A stretch of DNA of 64,000 nucleotides from Flaccisagitta enflata (lineage: Eukaryota; Chaetognatha; Sagittoidea; Aphragmophora), in the NCBI GenBank assembly GCA_965153355.1, contig OZ231127.1, positions 65,224,001-65,288,000 of the forward strand, written 5' to 3'. The position numbers and the translations under genes are program-made. The notes below the pieces were generated by a model, which was not told where the DNA came from, made no database searches, and was given only the letters and a program-made list of their open reading frames with translations. Every line of letters begins with the position of its first letter. Within the stretch, counting starts at the first letter, position 1. Positions 34,501-46,905 of this stretch are shown in pieces.

Positions 34501-37500
34501 GTGACTTAGGTAGTACGTGGCGGGGTGGGGGTGTGTTAATAGCACCCCAGAGTTATTTTGATATCTTTATACACCTATTGAAACTCTGGGGTGGTTACAA
34601 TCATGGTGTGTTCATGGTGCCATGGGCGGATCTGGTGTTCCAAACATTTTCAATCTTAGGTATGATATTTCGTAGTACAGCGATATCGGTAGAATATACA
34701 GATTCAAATAAGGTTTTTTCATTACTATTGAATAAATTTGTGTCTTGCCATAATTTGCAAGAGTTCAGACGGTGGTTTTCATTATCTAGAACGTTACATG
34801 TTGGGCATTGTAATTTCTCAGTACCTTTAAAATTTACACCACACTGTAACATTCCAAAACGTGCCATGAGAATAGTCTTTGTTTCTTGTCTTGTCATTTG
34901 TAAGAGTTCTTCGTCTGGTGTTCTTGTGTATTCGTTATTGTTGATTTTGTCGATGAGGCTTTTTGTCTTTGTTTTTTCAACTATGTCATTTCCATCTTTT
35001 TTATAACAATCCTGTTTAAGCCTCGCTCGTGATTCACCTTTGACGACAAATTTTACCCTCCTTTTCCATTCATTTGGGGTATGGTTTTTTATGTCGTTTA
35101 GATCGGTTGGTAGATCGTATTTTTCCAGGATGGTTTTGATCTTTTTATACCATCCTAAATTCAGTTCTTGTAGTCGTTTCATCGTCTTTTTAATCCATTC
35201 ATTGTCATTTGCTTGGGCCATTTTGTGTAGATATATTAGCATTTTTTTCTCGATTTTCTGCCTAGTATGCAGTATGCCGAAAGAGTACAAAATGGCCACT
35301 GTCGGTGTGTGGAGAGGAAGGTCGAAGAGGTTTTTTAATGTTTGAACCTCAATCTTTTCCATTTCATCCTCTTCACCTTTTAACAGGTTCCATGATTCCG
35401 CATTATTAATGAAGCCTGAGATAATTTTTGACTCATGTAAATCAAGGAGGACTTTAGTGCCAATGCGATTGAGCACTTGGCTTCCGGCCATGGCTTTAAC
35501 ATTAGCTGTTATTGCGTTGACTTTGTCTTTTCTCGCTTTTATGTTCTTGGTATTTTTTCCATCATATGAGATAATGTCTCCAAGATATTTATATTCCTCT
35601 GTCTCGTCTATGACCATATCCCCGACTTTCCATATTTGTTTATCCTCTGTATGCTTGCCAACCGGCATGACTTTGCATTTGTCCTTTCCCCATTTAATCT
35701 TATGTTTTAATGCAAATTGATTGATTTCTTCTAGGATATAATTTTGGCTTAAGGTACCCACGGCCATTGAGATCACGTCATCAACCCAAAGAAGAACTGC
35801 AATTATAAAGTCGTCTGTGATTTTAAAGCCATGGTCTGTCTCAGAAAGTGCTTCAGCCAGTAAATCCATCATCTTTGAAAACATGCGGCCTGTCAGTCTA
35901 GATCCCTGCTTGCCACCTATTTCCATATCGAATTCTCTTGTGGGGCCAAAGCGGGTTTTTACACACGCTGACAGGTTGCTGTTTAGGTTGTTCAGGATTC
36001 GCCAAGCCTTTCCTCTCAAACCTTTATCCCACATAGTAACCATTAGATCTTGATTATCAACATTGTCGTAAGCCTTACTGACGTCATAGAACGTCAGGAA
36101 GGTTGGTTTCTTTTTGGCAATGCTGATGTCGATGACAGCTCTCAAAATGAATAGATGGTCAAAAGTGGAGGAGTGTTTTTTGCCTCCGCCTTGTGCATAG
36201 GTAAATTTTACCAAATATTCAATTCGTCTATCAATCAAGGAGTCCATGATAGTGCCAATAGAGGAGGATGTTGTTATTCCTCTGTGGTTAGAGAGGCACT
36301 CTTTGTCTCCCTTACCTTTGTGTAGAGATGTGATATACCCCTGGTTCCATATATCAATTTTGGATTCTTTATCCCAAGATTCTGATACTAATGGATGGAG
36401 TATGTCTACCATTTCCTCTCCTGGTCGTTTGATCATCTCATTTCGAATGTCTGGTGCTGATTTATTATTCTTTTTTTCGTTAATAATGTCAACTATCTCT
36501 TGTCGGGTAGGTGTCATATTATAGATAGTGTCGTCATAGCTTTTGTCTGTCTTGTAATTCTCTAGTTTTTTCTTGATTTCGTCGTGATATGGATGGTATT
36601 TCACGACTTTTTTCTTGTAGAGGGACTCGTAGTAATGAGCTGAGGCTTCTTTTATGGCATCAGGTTGAAACTGACGGATGCCTTGATGGTCCTTCACTAC
36701 AAGTGACTCAGTCATAGGATCGCGTGACATGGCTTTTGTTGCTCGCCAAAACGCGTTTCTGCTGGTGTCAGCAATGATTTTCTCTAATCTTTTGGTTATA
36801 TATGCGGTTTTTTCGGTTAATATTTGTTCAGCAATTAGGTTTTGGGTAATTTTATATTTCTCTATAAGAGAACTCTTTCCCATTTGGTCATTTTTGATTT
36901 GCCGAATTTCTTTTTTTAGTTTTCTTTTTTCTACCTGCAAGATTTTGATTTCTTTGGAAGTGTGGACTCTATTTTCTTGGAAAGTCCGTTTACCAATTGA
37001 ATTTCTTGCAGCTGTTTCTATCTGATTGTAAACTTTTTTGTACTTTTCATTCATGTTAAGATCTGTTCTGTTTAGGATGTCTATTGTCTTAGGTTGACAT
37101 TTCCGGAGTTTGTCCTTGAAAAGAACCCACTTTGTGTCGTCTGCTTTTAGGTTCCATTCCGACTTTTTGAAATTTTGTTTTTTGCCAATATGTGGAATGT
37201 CAACTGTAAGCAGTATTGTATTGTGGTCAGATTCGTTCTGTCCTTTTATTTTGTACAGACCTGTTTCATCGATTTCCATTTTTTTAATCCATTCTTGTAC
37301 AGGTTCACTTACAGCTACAAAGTCAATTGCCGATATTTCTGTATCGTCTTTTGTATTGACTCGGGTAACTTTTCCTTTACATTTTTCACTTTTGTTCATC
37401 ACCGTCAAGTCGGTATCGTTGAACATTTTAATCAATTTATTTCCATGAGGGCTTGGGTTCTCACCTAGCAGCCCAATTTTGGCGTTAGCGTCCATTGTGA

Positions 37501-37518
37501 GGAGGATTTCGCCGTCGA
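34494..37518 (-). mobile_element. 5'-truncated APE-type LINE, flanked by (TC)n on both sides
   Basis: The element runs from the end of an AP-endonuclease domain through RT to a short 3' UTR (34600-34494). The UTR has a perfect 12-bp stem (CACCCCAGAGTT / AACTCTGGGGTG) at 34541-34590. (TC)n, as read on its coding strand, lies immediately before (37519-37542) and after (34417-34493) it. Confidence 0.85.
34601..37518 (-). CDS. LINE ORF2-like protein: endonuclease end, reverse transcriptase, C-terminal CCHC
   Basis: An uninterrupted frame of about 970 codons. It opens as the C-terminal part of an AP-like endonuclease (TMDANAKIG, then TR, a DF pair and SDHN), which nicks the target. RT follows: LHKGKGDKECLSNHRG, motif A FYDVSKAYD near 36085, motif B GGKQGSRLT near 35900, motif C WVDD near 35780, motif E YKYLGDII. 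A C-terminal CPTC-x7-H-x4-C zinc knuckle lies near 34800. Residues upstream of 37518 in the frame come from the microsatellite and are not part of the protein. The endonuclease's first half is missing, so the copy is probably dead for target cleavage although its RT is intact. The clade cannot be set by eye. Confidence 0.85.
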
Positions 37519-37542
37519 GAGAGAGAGAGAGAGAGAGAGAGA

Positions 37543-37811
37543 AGACAGTCAGACAGACAGACAAAAAAAAACCAGAAAGACAGTATGACAAAAAAAGACA
37601 AACTGATAACAGTGTCAATTGTCAAAGTAAATGACGAGAGATAAACCCACACGAAATCATGGTAAGCCAAAGGAGATCGCTACTGTTCATTTGTTTTTTA
37701 CTTCATCGAGTTAACGGTGGATGGCGAAAGGGAAACTTATTACAGAGGGACCATTATATTGAGGTATGGAGGCACAAAAAGTTTTAGAACCCCCCACGGC
37801 TAAGTTGGCCA
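37543..37811. other. Non-coding stretch
   Basis: GACAGACAGACAAAAAA repeats next to the LINE 5' side, then unique sequence. Nothing recognised. Confidence 0.4.
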
Positions 37812-38283
37812 CGTTAATTTTGCGGACACGCAACTCTATGAGAGGCTTTATCCCTCCGTCGGTCCCTTCGTCGATAATTGATCTATCCGTCCAACAATGA
37901 TGAGAAGGGCGCGTGGTGGCCGAGTGGTTACGGCTCTTTCCTTCGGATTCGAAGATCGCGGGATCGATCCTCGTCTGCGCTCCCTGCTCAGACGTAGCAT
38001 TGCTTGCCTAGCTCGTTTCAATGATTGAAGGAAAAGCTCCCCAAACGGTTGAAGCAGACAACACATTGACATAACGTTGACAGGAGTCTTACACAAAAAC
38101 GATCCAATGGCATGGCCCCATGTGGTGGATCGCATGGCCTCTCTGAAAATCAGATGCCGATTCATGCTTATCGAGCCCGGATAGGCTCCCCCGGTTAACA
38201 ACAACAACAACATGATGATGAGACTGGGGTTGGATGCCCCGCCCACCCGTCCGCAACGATATTGGAACCCCGCCACTTGTTTA
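37812..38283 (-). mobile_element. Helentron-like element, family B, split by a SINE
   Basis: The left end TTGCGGACACGCAAC and GGACGGATAG tract and the right end (minus strand ACAAGTGGCGGGGTTCCAAT, GTTGCGGACGGGTGGGC) form one family B copy once the 309-bp SINE and one copy of ATGATGAGA are removed. Confidence 0.75.
37906..38214 (+). mobile_element. tRNA-derived SINE with (AAC)n tail
   Basis: A box TGGCCGAGTGG (37917-37927) and B box GGGATCGATCC (37960-37970) mark a Ser/Leu-like tRNA head for RNA polymerase III. A tRNA-unrelated body ends GGCTCCCCCGGTTAACAACA. Perfect 9-bp duplications ATGATGAGA flank it (37897-37905, 38215-38223). It needs a LINE partner in trans. Confidence 0.9.
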
Positions 38284-38900
<617 letters not shown>

Positions 38901-38984
38901 ACAGACAGACAGACTGACAGACATAGAATTAATGAGTTTGAACCATTTTCTCGTGCCAGAGGGTAGAAGCAATGATATACAGAA

Positions 38985-39770
38985 GCTTCTTTGCTAATTG
39001 GGCTGGGACGGTGATACGAGAAACTGCTCGCATAGACCTGACCAGCTCGAGAAAAAAACTAAAAGTGAGACATACCGACCGACCGACCAACCATCGCGGC
39101 GACTTACCGTATCGCGCGTGCATGTGGTTTTAAGCTGAGCCAATCCTGTCCCTCACTCCAACACCTATTCCGCTGTTTAGGTGAAAAGGCGGGGAATTTC
39201 AGAGAAAGTTTAATCGGATTTTGTTTGTCGAGGTCAAGGGCGGTACCCTTTTAGATAACCCGGGCCCCTCCGGTCCGTCCTTCCGAGTGGAACGAGAAAG
39301 GTCCGAGTAGAAGAAAGGGGAAAGAAAGAAAAGAGAGAGAGAGAGAGGAAATAAAGAACAAAAGGGAGACGGGGAAAGTGACAAAAAATATGAATAGGTT
39401 CTCTCTCTCTCAGCTCTCTCGAGCCTTCGACTCTCGGTGTTTGATCGAGGAGAGAGAACAAAAAGAGAATTAAATCTCGCACGGAGTAGAAAAGTAGCAA
39501 TTCCGAACTGAGAGAAGCAGATTGAAGAAGAAATGAGGAAAAATAGAGAAGAATGAGAAGAAAGCGAGGAAGGAAGAAGCAACAACACAGCTTCCGCGGA
39601 GAAAAAGAAGGAAAAAACCCTTCCCGAATAGAGATGAAAAGGAGCGTTTTGATTCTTTGTTCTTCACCACTCCAGACACCGCGTCTCCATCTTCAGTCGC
39701 TTTCTTCCTTCCGACCACCTTTGTTCATGTGTCTTTTGTCCAAATTTTCTTGTGTGTGTCAGTTTGTTTT

Positions 39771-39850
<80 letters not shown>

Positions 39851-40125
39851 GAGGGCAGAGGCAGCTTGATCAATTTTCAATATCTTTTCATTTTTTATCA
39901 TTAAGGAACGTGCGCAGGAACTAGAGAGCGCGCTTTGTCTTTTGACTCTGGAAATGAACTCTCCCAGGTAACCAACACTGTGAAAGAGTGGGAGAAAAAT
40001 GAAAGACAGAGACAGAGACGGAGAGACAATGAGAGAGAGAGAGTTGAATATGAGTCTTACTGGCGCCACTTCATGTCTCTTGAATAAAAAAAGGGGGCCA
40101 TAAAAAATTATTAATGGACTAAAAC

Positions 40126-40223
<98 letters not shown>

Positions 40224-41010
40224 TTCCCTTCCTGTATCTCAAGTGGAGGATGGAGCCAATGCCAGTTGGTTGGTTTCCTTCGCTCTCTCTTTCTCCCCCT
40301 CGCGATTTACATTGAGGGGCAGTTATTCCTCCCCCGTGTATACCGGACACCCAAGAATTGTTGTTTTACTGCCGAGGGGAGGTGCAGGAGGGGGAAAGGG
40401 ACACCCAAGAATTATTTTTACTGCCAAGGGGGAGGTACAGCTGGGAGGTGTCGAAGGGAAGGTTATTGCTGCTATCAGATGGGCCACGGGTAGGACTTGA
40501 GTACTGGATCGACGGGGAAGGGTAAGATGAGGGAGGGTGTTGGGGAGGGTTTTCCTGATTGAATCCTTTTGTTTTCTAACCGCTTTATTGATGAAACTCA
40601 AACAACGGCAAAAAAAAAAAAAAAAAAAAACACACTGAAATATCACCTTTCGAATTATTTGGATACTTGCATATATTTCGATGGCGGATAAAGAAAAAGA
40701 CGCGAAATTGGATCAATTGTAATTTGTATACAATGTGTGATGTCACAAGCAAACAAATCTCTAGAAATCGGAGGATCGATCTAATCCTTGATCCTCGCCC
40801 CCTCTTCCACGTATGTCCACTTGGGGAATTGGGTTGTGTAACAAATGAACACACAATCGACAAGGACAACGCGGGTAGAATGACACAATTGACAAAGATA
40901 ACACAGATATGACAGAAAGACTCAATGCGCGGTGACTGAGAAGAATAACAGATGTTTAAAAACAGAGAATCAGAAATTCGGATTGTACTAAAATATCTTG
41001 TATATTTATG
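38985..41010. other. Non-coding stretch with two (GA)n arrays
   Basis: (GA)n at 39777-39847 and 40133-40221; poly-A at 40611-40630. At 40350-40430 GGACACCCAAGAATT..TTTTACTGCC is duplicated 60 bp apart. No gene recognised. Confidence 0.5.
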
Positions 41011-41720
41011 TATGATAGGTGGAACAACATCCCTCACTATACCCAAAATAGAATAAATGGAAGAGGGCCTTGTGAGCCCTCACTGACTAGTTACTACGCG
41101 CATCACTCCTAGTTTTCCATAAAACAGAATTTGAATAACATTCCCTCTCACTCTAACCCAAAAGAAAACTCCTTACCAAAATAGTTAAGGGCTAATGTCT
41201 ATTACCTTTGTTACCAAAATTCAACAAATCACCCGAGGGTAACATTGTTAAGAAACCATACCCTTAGAGGATAGAATCGAGGTCAAGCTTACTGCGACCG
41301 CCGGACATTCCAATCCAAGGTACTGAGTAGTATGATAGGTGGAACAACATTCCTCACTATACCCAAACTAAAATAAATGGAAGAGGGCCTTGTGAGCCGT
41401 CACTGACTAGTTACTACGCGCATCACTCCTAGTTTTCCATAAAACAGAATTTGAATAACATTCCCTCTCACTCTAACCCAAAAGAAAACTCCTTACCAAA
41501 ATAGTTAAGGGCTAATGTCTATTACCTTTGTTACCAAAATTCAACAAATCACCCGAGGGTAACATTGTTAAGAGACCATACCCTTAGAGGATAGAATCGA
41601 GGTCAAGCTTACTGCAACCGCCGGACATTCCAATCCAAGGTACTGAGTAGTATGATAGGTGGAACAACATCCCTCACTATACCCAAAATAAAATAAATGG
41701 AAGAGGGCCTTGTGAGCCTT
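41011..41720 (+). repeat. 320-bp tandem direct repeat, 2.2 copies
   Basis: TATGATAGGTGGAACAACAT begins units at 41011, 41331 and 41651, an exact 320-bp period; the third unit is cut short. Units differ at only a few positions. A related copy lies inverted at 11195-11405. Confidence 0.95.
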
Positions 41721-42600
41721 TAATAACCTTTTTAGGTTGTACTGAAGAATAGGAATAGCACTTCTTTTAGGTTGGAAATGAGTACGTCAAGCCTTTTTCA
41801 AAAACATTCATATTGGGTATTGAGCTGATAATTTTAGGTCGTGTAACGAAAAAAGCAAGAAAAGTGGAAAATGAAGAGAATTAACGATGAAAGAAGAAAA
41901 TCCGTGTCCAACCGCAGAAATCACGACAGAGTCGAACTTCTTTGTGGGTGTCGCGAAGAAGTTCGAAGGAGGCGTTCTTTTGAAGAAGTGTCGCGAGTCG
42001 CCGAAGGTGTGTTTAACACATTCCATTCACTTTTCACGAGTTATCGTCAATTTTCTTGACCGTCGACGAAAGATGAATCCCGAGGAACATCCCGACCAAA
42101 GACCTTCCATCTTCATTGCTTCGATCGAATGGGAATGACCACCAAGACAAGAGGATGAGGAGGTCTGGAGGACAGATTTGGAGCTCAAAGGGTGAAATTT
42201 CATAACCATGAAGTTGGAAGCTACAAGGTGACCGGTGAACTATCTCATAAATAAAGTACCTGTAATGGCGGCTGTCGCCGTGAGGAAAAAAATTGTAAGC
42301 ATTGGTCACTTTTTGCCTAACTTTTGTCTTTAGTCACTGCAATGCATCTGTAATAATTAATGATCATTTCAGAAAAACTCACATTCTCAATCAAAACAAA
42401 TTTGTGTCAAAGCATTAAAAGTTACCTAATTTACCAAAAACAATTAATTGTATTTTTTGTAGAAGACATCATAAAGGCTAATAAGCACAAAACATAAAAA
42501 AACAACTTGCGCTTTTGGTTTCCTCAGAAATTACAAAATTCTATTTTTGTGCAAAATTGTGATAATACAGTTTCGATACTGTAAAACATTATTTAAGGGA
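41721..42600. other. Non-coding stretch
   Basis: No gene recognised. Short frames at 41871-42138 have no domain. Confidence 0.4.
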
Positions 42601-42960
42601 TCAGATGTTTTCTGCAATGCTTTTTTATTTGTTAGATCAAATCAAGAGCAATTGTATGTATTGATTGCACTGAAAATCAAAGAAAAATAGGACTGAGCCA
42701 AATGAGCTAGATGAGCTGAAATATTCAAAATAATTCAACCAGACAACCAGCACTGCTTACTGCCATGTTTTCTTGCATGCTCAAATCAAAACATTAATTC
42801 AGATATTCTATTAAAGATCAGAGAAAAAGAGCAAGCTAAATGAGCTAAATGAGCTAAATGAGCTAAAATGCTCAAAAACGCCCTCAGAGATGAGCAGCTG
42901 TGCTCATAAACATGTTTTCTTGTATTTGCATGCTCAAACAAACAGAAAGACATTTCTTTA
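42600..42960 (-). repeat. Repeat family I, copy 1, with AGCTAAATG units
   Basis: Contains four AGCTAAATG units (42834-42872) and two copies of an ACATGTTTTCTTG..TGCATGCTCAAA block. The reverse complement matches 47815-48135. Confidence 0.6.
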
Positions 42961-43190
42961 TTGATCCTACACAAAATCATAAAAAAAAGAAAAAAAAAAT
43001 CAATTTGAATTTTCTGTAATTGAATCTTTAAAAAAATAGCGCGAAAAATATTTGTCGTAAAGAATTCTGCTTAGTGCCAAATGAAAAAGAATTTTCAAAT
43101 TTACTTACCCTATAAACTTACCCTTATCAGCCTGATGAGATGCCCAACTTTCTCATAAGAAAATAAAAACCATGTTTCTCTCGAATATGT

Positions 43191-43221
43191 AAAAAAGTCG
43201 AAGACTGTCTTCGACTTTTTT
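43191..43221. repeat. Perfect hairpin, 15-bp arms
   Basis: AAAAAAGTCGAAGAC and its reverse complement with a single-base centre. It shares AAAAAGTCGAA with the palindrome at 13844. The flanking 300 bp on each side carry no gene. Confidence 0.7.
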
Positions 43222-43639
43222 CCCCATAAAGCTTTCATTCCCAGATGCTGCGACGCATCATGTCAATTTTTGAATCACTTTCACTTTGATGTTTTTTTGT
43301 GTCAAAATCTCACTGTTCAGTAGTTAGTCCACAATATCAACCTATATGAAAATTTGTATTACCAGCTAAGGCTAAATTTCTCTTTTGCTAATTCCAACTG
43401 CTTTTATTCATTTAATCCAAGTTCTAACTAGTTTCAGCTATAGATTGCTTGGTCCAAAATCGAAGACAGTTAGATTATCTTTATTAGAAATCAATCTGAC
43501 ATCCGGCGTCAGTAACTCACGCGGCATCGTCTTGATTAAGTTTCGCCATCTACCGACAACTTTGAAAACTCAAAACAAATGTACATCGCCTTTATCTCTC
43601 AAGCACTAAAACCAAGATTTCACCGCAACGGCCTGTGTT

Positions 43640-43788
43640 TTTAGTCGCGTGCACGCGACTCAACAACCCGCTCTGTCCGTCTGTCGGTCGGTCGGTCCGT
43701 CCGTCTGTCGGTCGGTCACTCTTAGCTTTTTTCGCCGCCCCTGCCCACCCGCACGCGACTAAGGTAGCCGTGTATCCGGCCTTGTTTC
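43640..43788 (-). mobile_element. Helentron-like element, family A, compact
   Basis: Minus strand: AAACAAGGCCGGATACACGG, M AGTCGCGTGC, GGGTGGGCAGGGGCGGC, a GACCGACCGACAGACGGAC tract, 3' hairpin AGTCGCGTGCACGCGACT then AAAAA. Confidence 0.8.
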
Positions 43789-43804
43789 TTTGTCAGCAAG
43801 TCCT

Positions 43805-43812
<8 letters not shown>

Positions 43813-43835
<23 letters not shown>

Positions 43836-43840
43836 TTCTC

Positions 43841-43932
<92 letters not shown>

Positions 43933-44001
43933 TTTTTCTTTCTTTCTTTTTTTCTTTCTTTCCTTCGGTCTTTCTTTCTTTCTTTCTTTCAATCTTTTTT
44001 C

Positions 44002-44092
<91 letters not shown>
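43813..44092 (+). repeat. (GTCT)n, (TTTC)n, (CT)n compound array
   Basis: (GTCT)n 43813-43836, (TTTC)n to 43992, (CT)n 44006-44092. Confidence 0.95.
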
Positions 44093-44096
<4 letters not shown>

Positions 44097-45029
44097 CTCT
44101 CATTATGTTCCATCGATTCCATGTCATTAATTATGTGACAATCGTGACAGTGAATCTCCGAGTAGAGGTCGAAGGAATCGATTGCTATCTTCGGTTCCTC
44201 CGCCCTTCGTGGAGGGCCAAATGCCATCGAATGCCAGTGACTGCCACTGATTGGTAACAAATGGTCACAACTGTCCATACCGGCAGTTACTCTAACTTTC
44301 CACAGACTGCGCCGGTGGCCTGGAATCTACGAACGACTTTTGAGCTACCCCCGTCCCCCGCTATCTTTGGTCAGTCGCTCTCTCGCTCACCAAAACATTG
44401 CGATACCTGAAACACGAATGATGGGAATGTTTTGCACATTACTTGGCAAGAAAATCATCGTTAGCACCATTTTGATAATTTAAAATATAACAAGTTTTAT
44501 ATGATGCGTGACGAGGCGTCAACTCATGGCATAGTTGATTATCCTAAATAGTTTAAAGTTAAAACTTGCCGGCCCAAGATGCTCAGGGAGCCCTCACGAG
44601 CCTCAATCGGGAACCTCCATAGCAAACAGAGCAACAAAGTAGTAAAATGGCGTAAACTTTGCGCCTGTTTTGATTTCATAAAGCGCTGGTGATCCAGCAT
44701 GATATAATATAAAGATGAATCTGATGGACCTTGAACTAGAGCTAGATGGTTTAAGGATTCAATAAATCCGCAATAAGTAAGGAAGTTTTTAAAAATGGCC
44801 AAAGCAGATCTTTAACTGCTTGGATAATAGTCTAAAGTTTGATTAACTGTTTCTAAATTCTCGACGTTGCAAAAAAAAAAAGCTTTTTTCTGCAACATGC
44901 AAATAGATTTTTACTTTGATTACCGAATGTATTTCTTCAATTGATTCCGTCTCCAATTGAAGCTGAAAAGGAAGACAATAGAAAAAATTAGATGAATAAG
45001 GAGAAGAAGAGGAAGAAGGAGAAGAAGAA
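44093..45029. other. Non-coding stretch
   Basis: No gene recognised; an 87-codon minus-strand frame at 44539-44802 has no domain. Confidence 0.4.
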
Positions 45030-45036
45030 CATGAAT

Positions 45037-45130
<94 letters not shown>

Positions 45131-45131
45131 G
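45030..45131 (+). repeat. (AAC)n microsatellite
   Basis: About 33 ACA/AAC units, preceded by GAAGAAGAGG repeats. Confidence 0.95.
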
Positions 45132-46037
45132 GAAGAATAATTAAAGAGATATCCAAATGTCTTTTTCCGTTGTTGTGTGTGTGAGTGTGTGGAAGCGTGT
45201 CGTTTGGTTCTCCCGTTGCGCCTCCTGCAGGGTAACTTTGGAGGTAAGGCAAGAAGGAAACGACCCAAAGGCGGGTAAGGAGTCAAAAGGAGGCGGGAAA
45301 CTCCAAAGGTAAGGTCAAACTCGAGGGTGAAACGAACCGAAACCAAACGGACCAAGAACAGGGCGAGTGGGAGAAAGGAGAAAAGTGAGAGAGAGGTAAG
45401 TGAGAGAAGGAATGAGAAGTGAAAGAGAAGTGAGGTTTTCTAATTTCTTCCCCACTTGGACGCTGTGCTTTTTTGTCAAGCGGAAAAAAAGACATTAAGA
45501 AAAGGAAGTTGATGGTGATGGGAAAGGGAAATGCCCACGCTGCAGGGGAGAAATGCGTTGCCACCTAGATTCCTTCTACCCGATGAGTGAGTTTGTATTT
45601 ACGTTTCTGAGCGTTTGTGAGTGTGCAACTGTGCATTCACCAACAATCAGCATACAGATGAAGCCCGCAAATAACTAATGTCAAGGGACAACAATTTCTA
45701 TCTCTTATAGGTGCATTCCCGTTACTAAGGGAGCCGTTATAGCGGGGTGTAACCGAAATTTATAAACCCTGTGTCTATCAGCCATCAGCTTATTGAGCAC
45801 TTTTTATTTATTCCAAACGAAGCCTTTCTGGTTACCGGAGGTATTTTGTTTTTAAGACTTTTTAAGCAATTTTCTCAAGCATTTGAATGAATTTCGAGTT
45901 TTTAAACGTAGACTAAAACTGTACCTCATCTCACAATATGAATGATTTTATTCGGATTTTACTCGGAAACTTTATCCCGGATTTGAGTTTTTACTGTACT
46001 GACTTACGATATTTGACGTATTATTTTCTGAATGATA
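45132..46037. other. Non-coding stretch
   Basis: Purine-rich to 45500, then AT-rich. No gene recognised. Confidence 0.4.
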
Positions 46038-46546
46038 CAGTAGATGTCGTCTATACTTGGAAATACGGGGGCTCTCATATCATAACTACCATTTGTGCCA
46101 ATGAAATGAAACTGTGTGTGTATAATGCTTATGTCCTATAAGGTTGACGATGGGGTATGGCAGCTCTGTGGATAGAAAATTCTTTTGAATATTCTAAATC
46201 ATATTAGCTGCATTTGAACAGCTGTTGGAATTGGTCCAGTGGTTAACTCATCCGACTTCAGATTACTCGTGACCAGTTTATTTCTTTAAAGGTTCCAGGT
46301 TCGAATCCCATTCTGGTTTTGCAATTAAAGCAAAAAGATGAAGCTGAAATTCTGCCATAAAAGTGATTGATCCTAATGTTTTATACTAAAAGTTTTTTTT
46401 GTAAGGTAAGCCGTAGGGGGATGCCATACCCCATCGTCAACCCCTTAGGGTCTATACATTACACCAGCAAAATATCAGTCCCCTCATTGTACTGATGCTC
46501 AGGTTATGAGCTCCCCCGTATTTCCAAGTCTAGACGACATCTACTG
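46038..46546. mobile_element. Tc1/mariner-type MITE, TA-flanked, ~130-bp TIRs, tRNA-like insert
   Basis: CAGTAGATGTCGTCTATACT at the left and its diverged reverse complement at the right; matching resumes inside with TTGACGATGGGGTATGGC and its complement near 46419-46440. TA at 46036-46037 and 46547-46548. Confidence 0.75.
46226..46320 (+). other. tRNA-like sequence inside the MITE
   Basis: TTGGTCCAGTGGTTAAC resembles an A box and GGTTCGAATCC matches the B box consensus, about 60 bp apart. The T-stem pairs poorly (two good pairs of five) and the acceptor ends do not pair, so it is not a working tRNA gene; a SINE head or captured pseudogene is more likely. Confidence 0.45.
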
Positions 46547-46711
46547 TACATATATTTAGGGGACCCTTTGGGAAAAAAAAGTCACTTTTATCGACTTTCA
46601 TTGGCTATCCCTGAAAGCAAGCTTTTTACAATTGCCCTACGTTGTAATTTGTGTTTGTTTTTGAAATTAAATTCATTCATTCAAATTCCAGCGGTATTGC
46701 AAAATAATTTT

Positions 46712-46905
46712 AAAACAAGGGTTAGGGGTGGATTTAGGGTTAGAGACGGGGTTTGGGATAGTTTCAGGGTGAGGGTTAGGGACAGGGCTAAGGGTTGGCT
46801 GGGATTTATGTAGGGACAGGGCCATGTGTTGGCTGGGATTTATATATTACGGCTCAAATTTACTCCAACTATGGCTTCGATCTGGCGGAGGATTTGGAAT
46901 AAACA
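46712..46905 (+). repeat. Repeat family H, copy 2
   Basis: GGGTTAGGGGTGGATTTAGGG-type units, then TTATATATTACGGCTC and CTGGCGGAGGATTTGG, parallel to 32574-32760. A tandem TGTTGGCTGGGATTTAT duplication sits inside. The 900 bp that follow hold only short GA runs. Confidence 0.55.

Noticed and set aside
34533-37468. Plus-strand frames across 34.5-37.5 kb
   Set aside because: They are antisense shadows of the LINE reading frame.
46226-46320. Functional tRNA gene
   Set aside because: The B box is good but the T-stem and acceptor stem do not pair and it lies inside a MITE.
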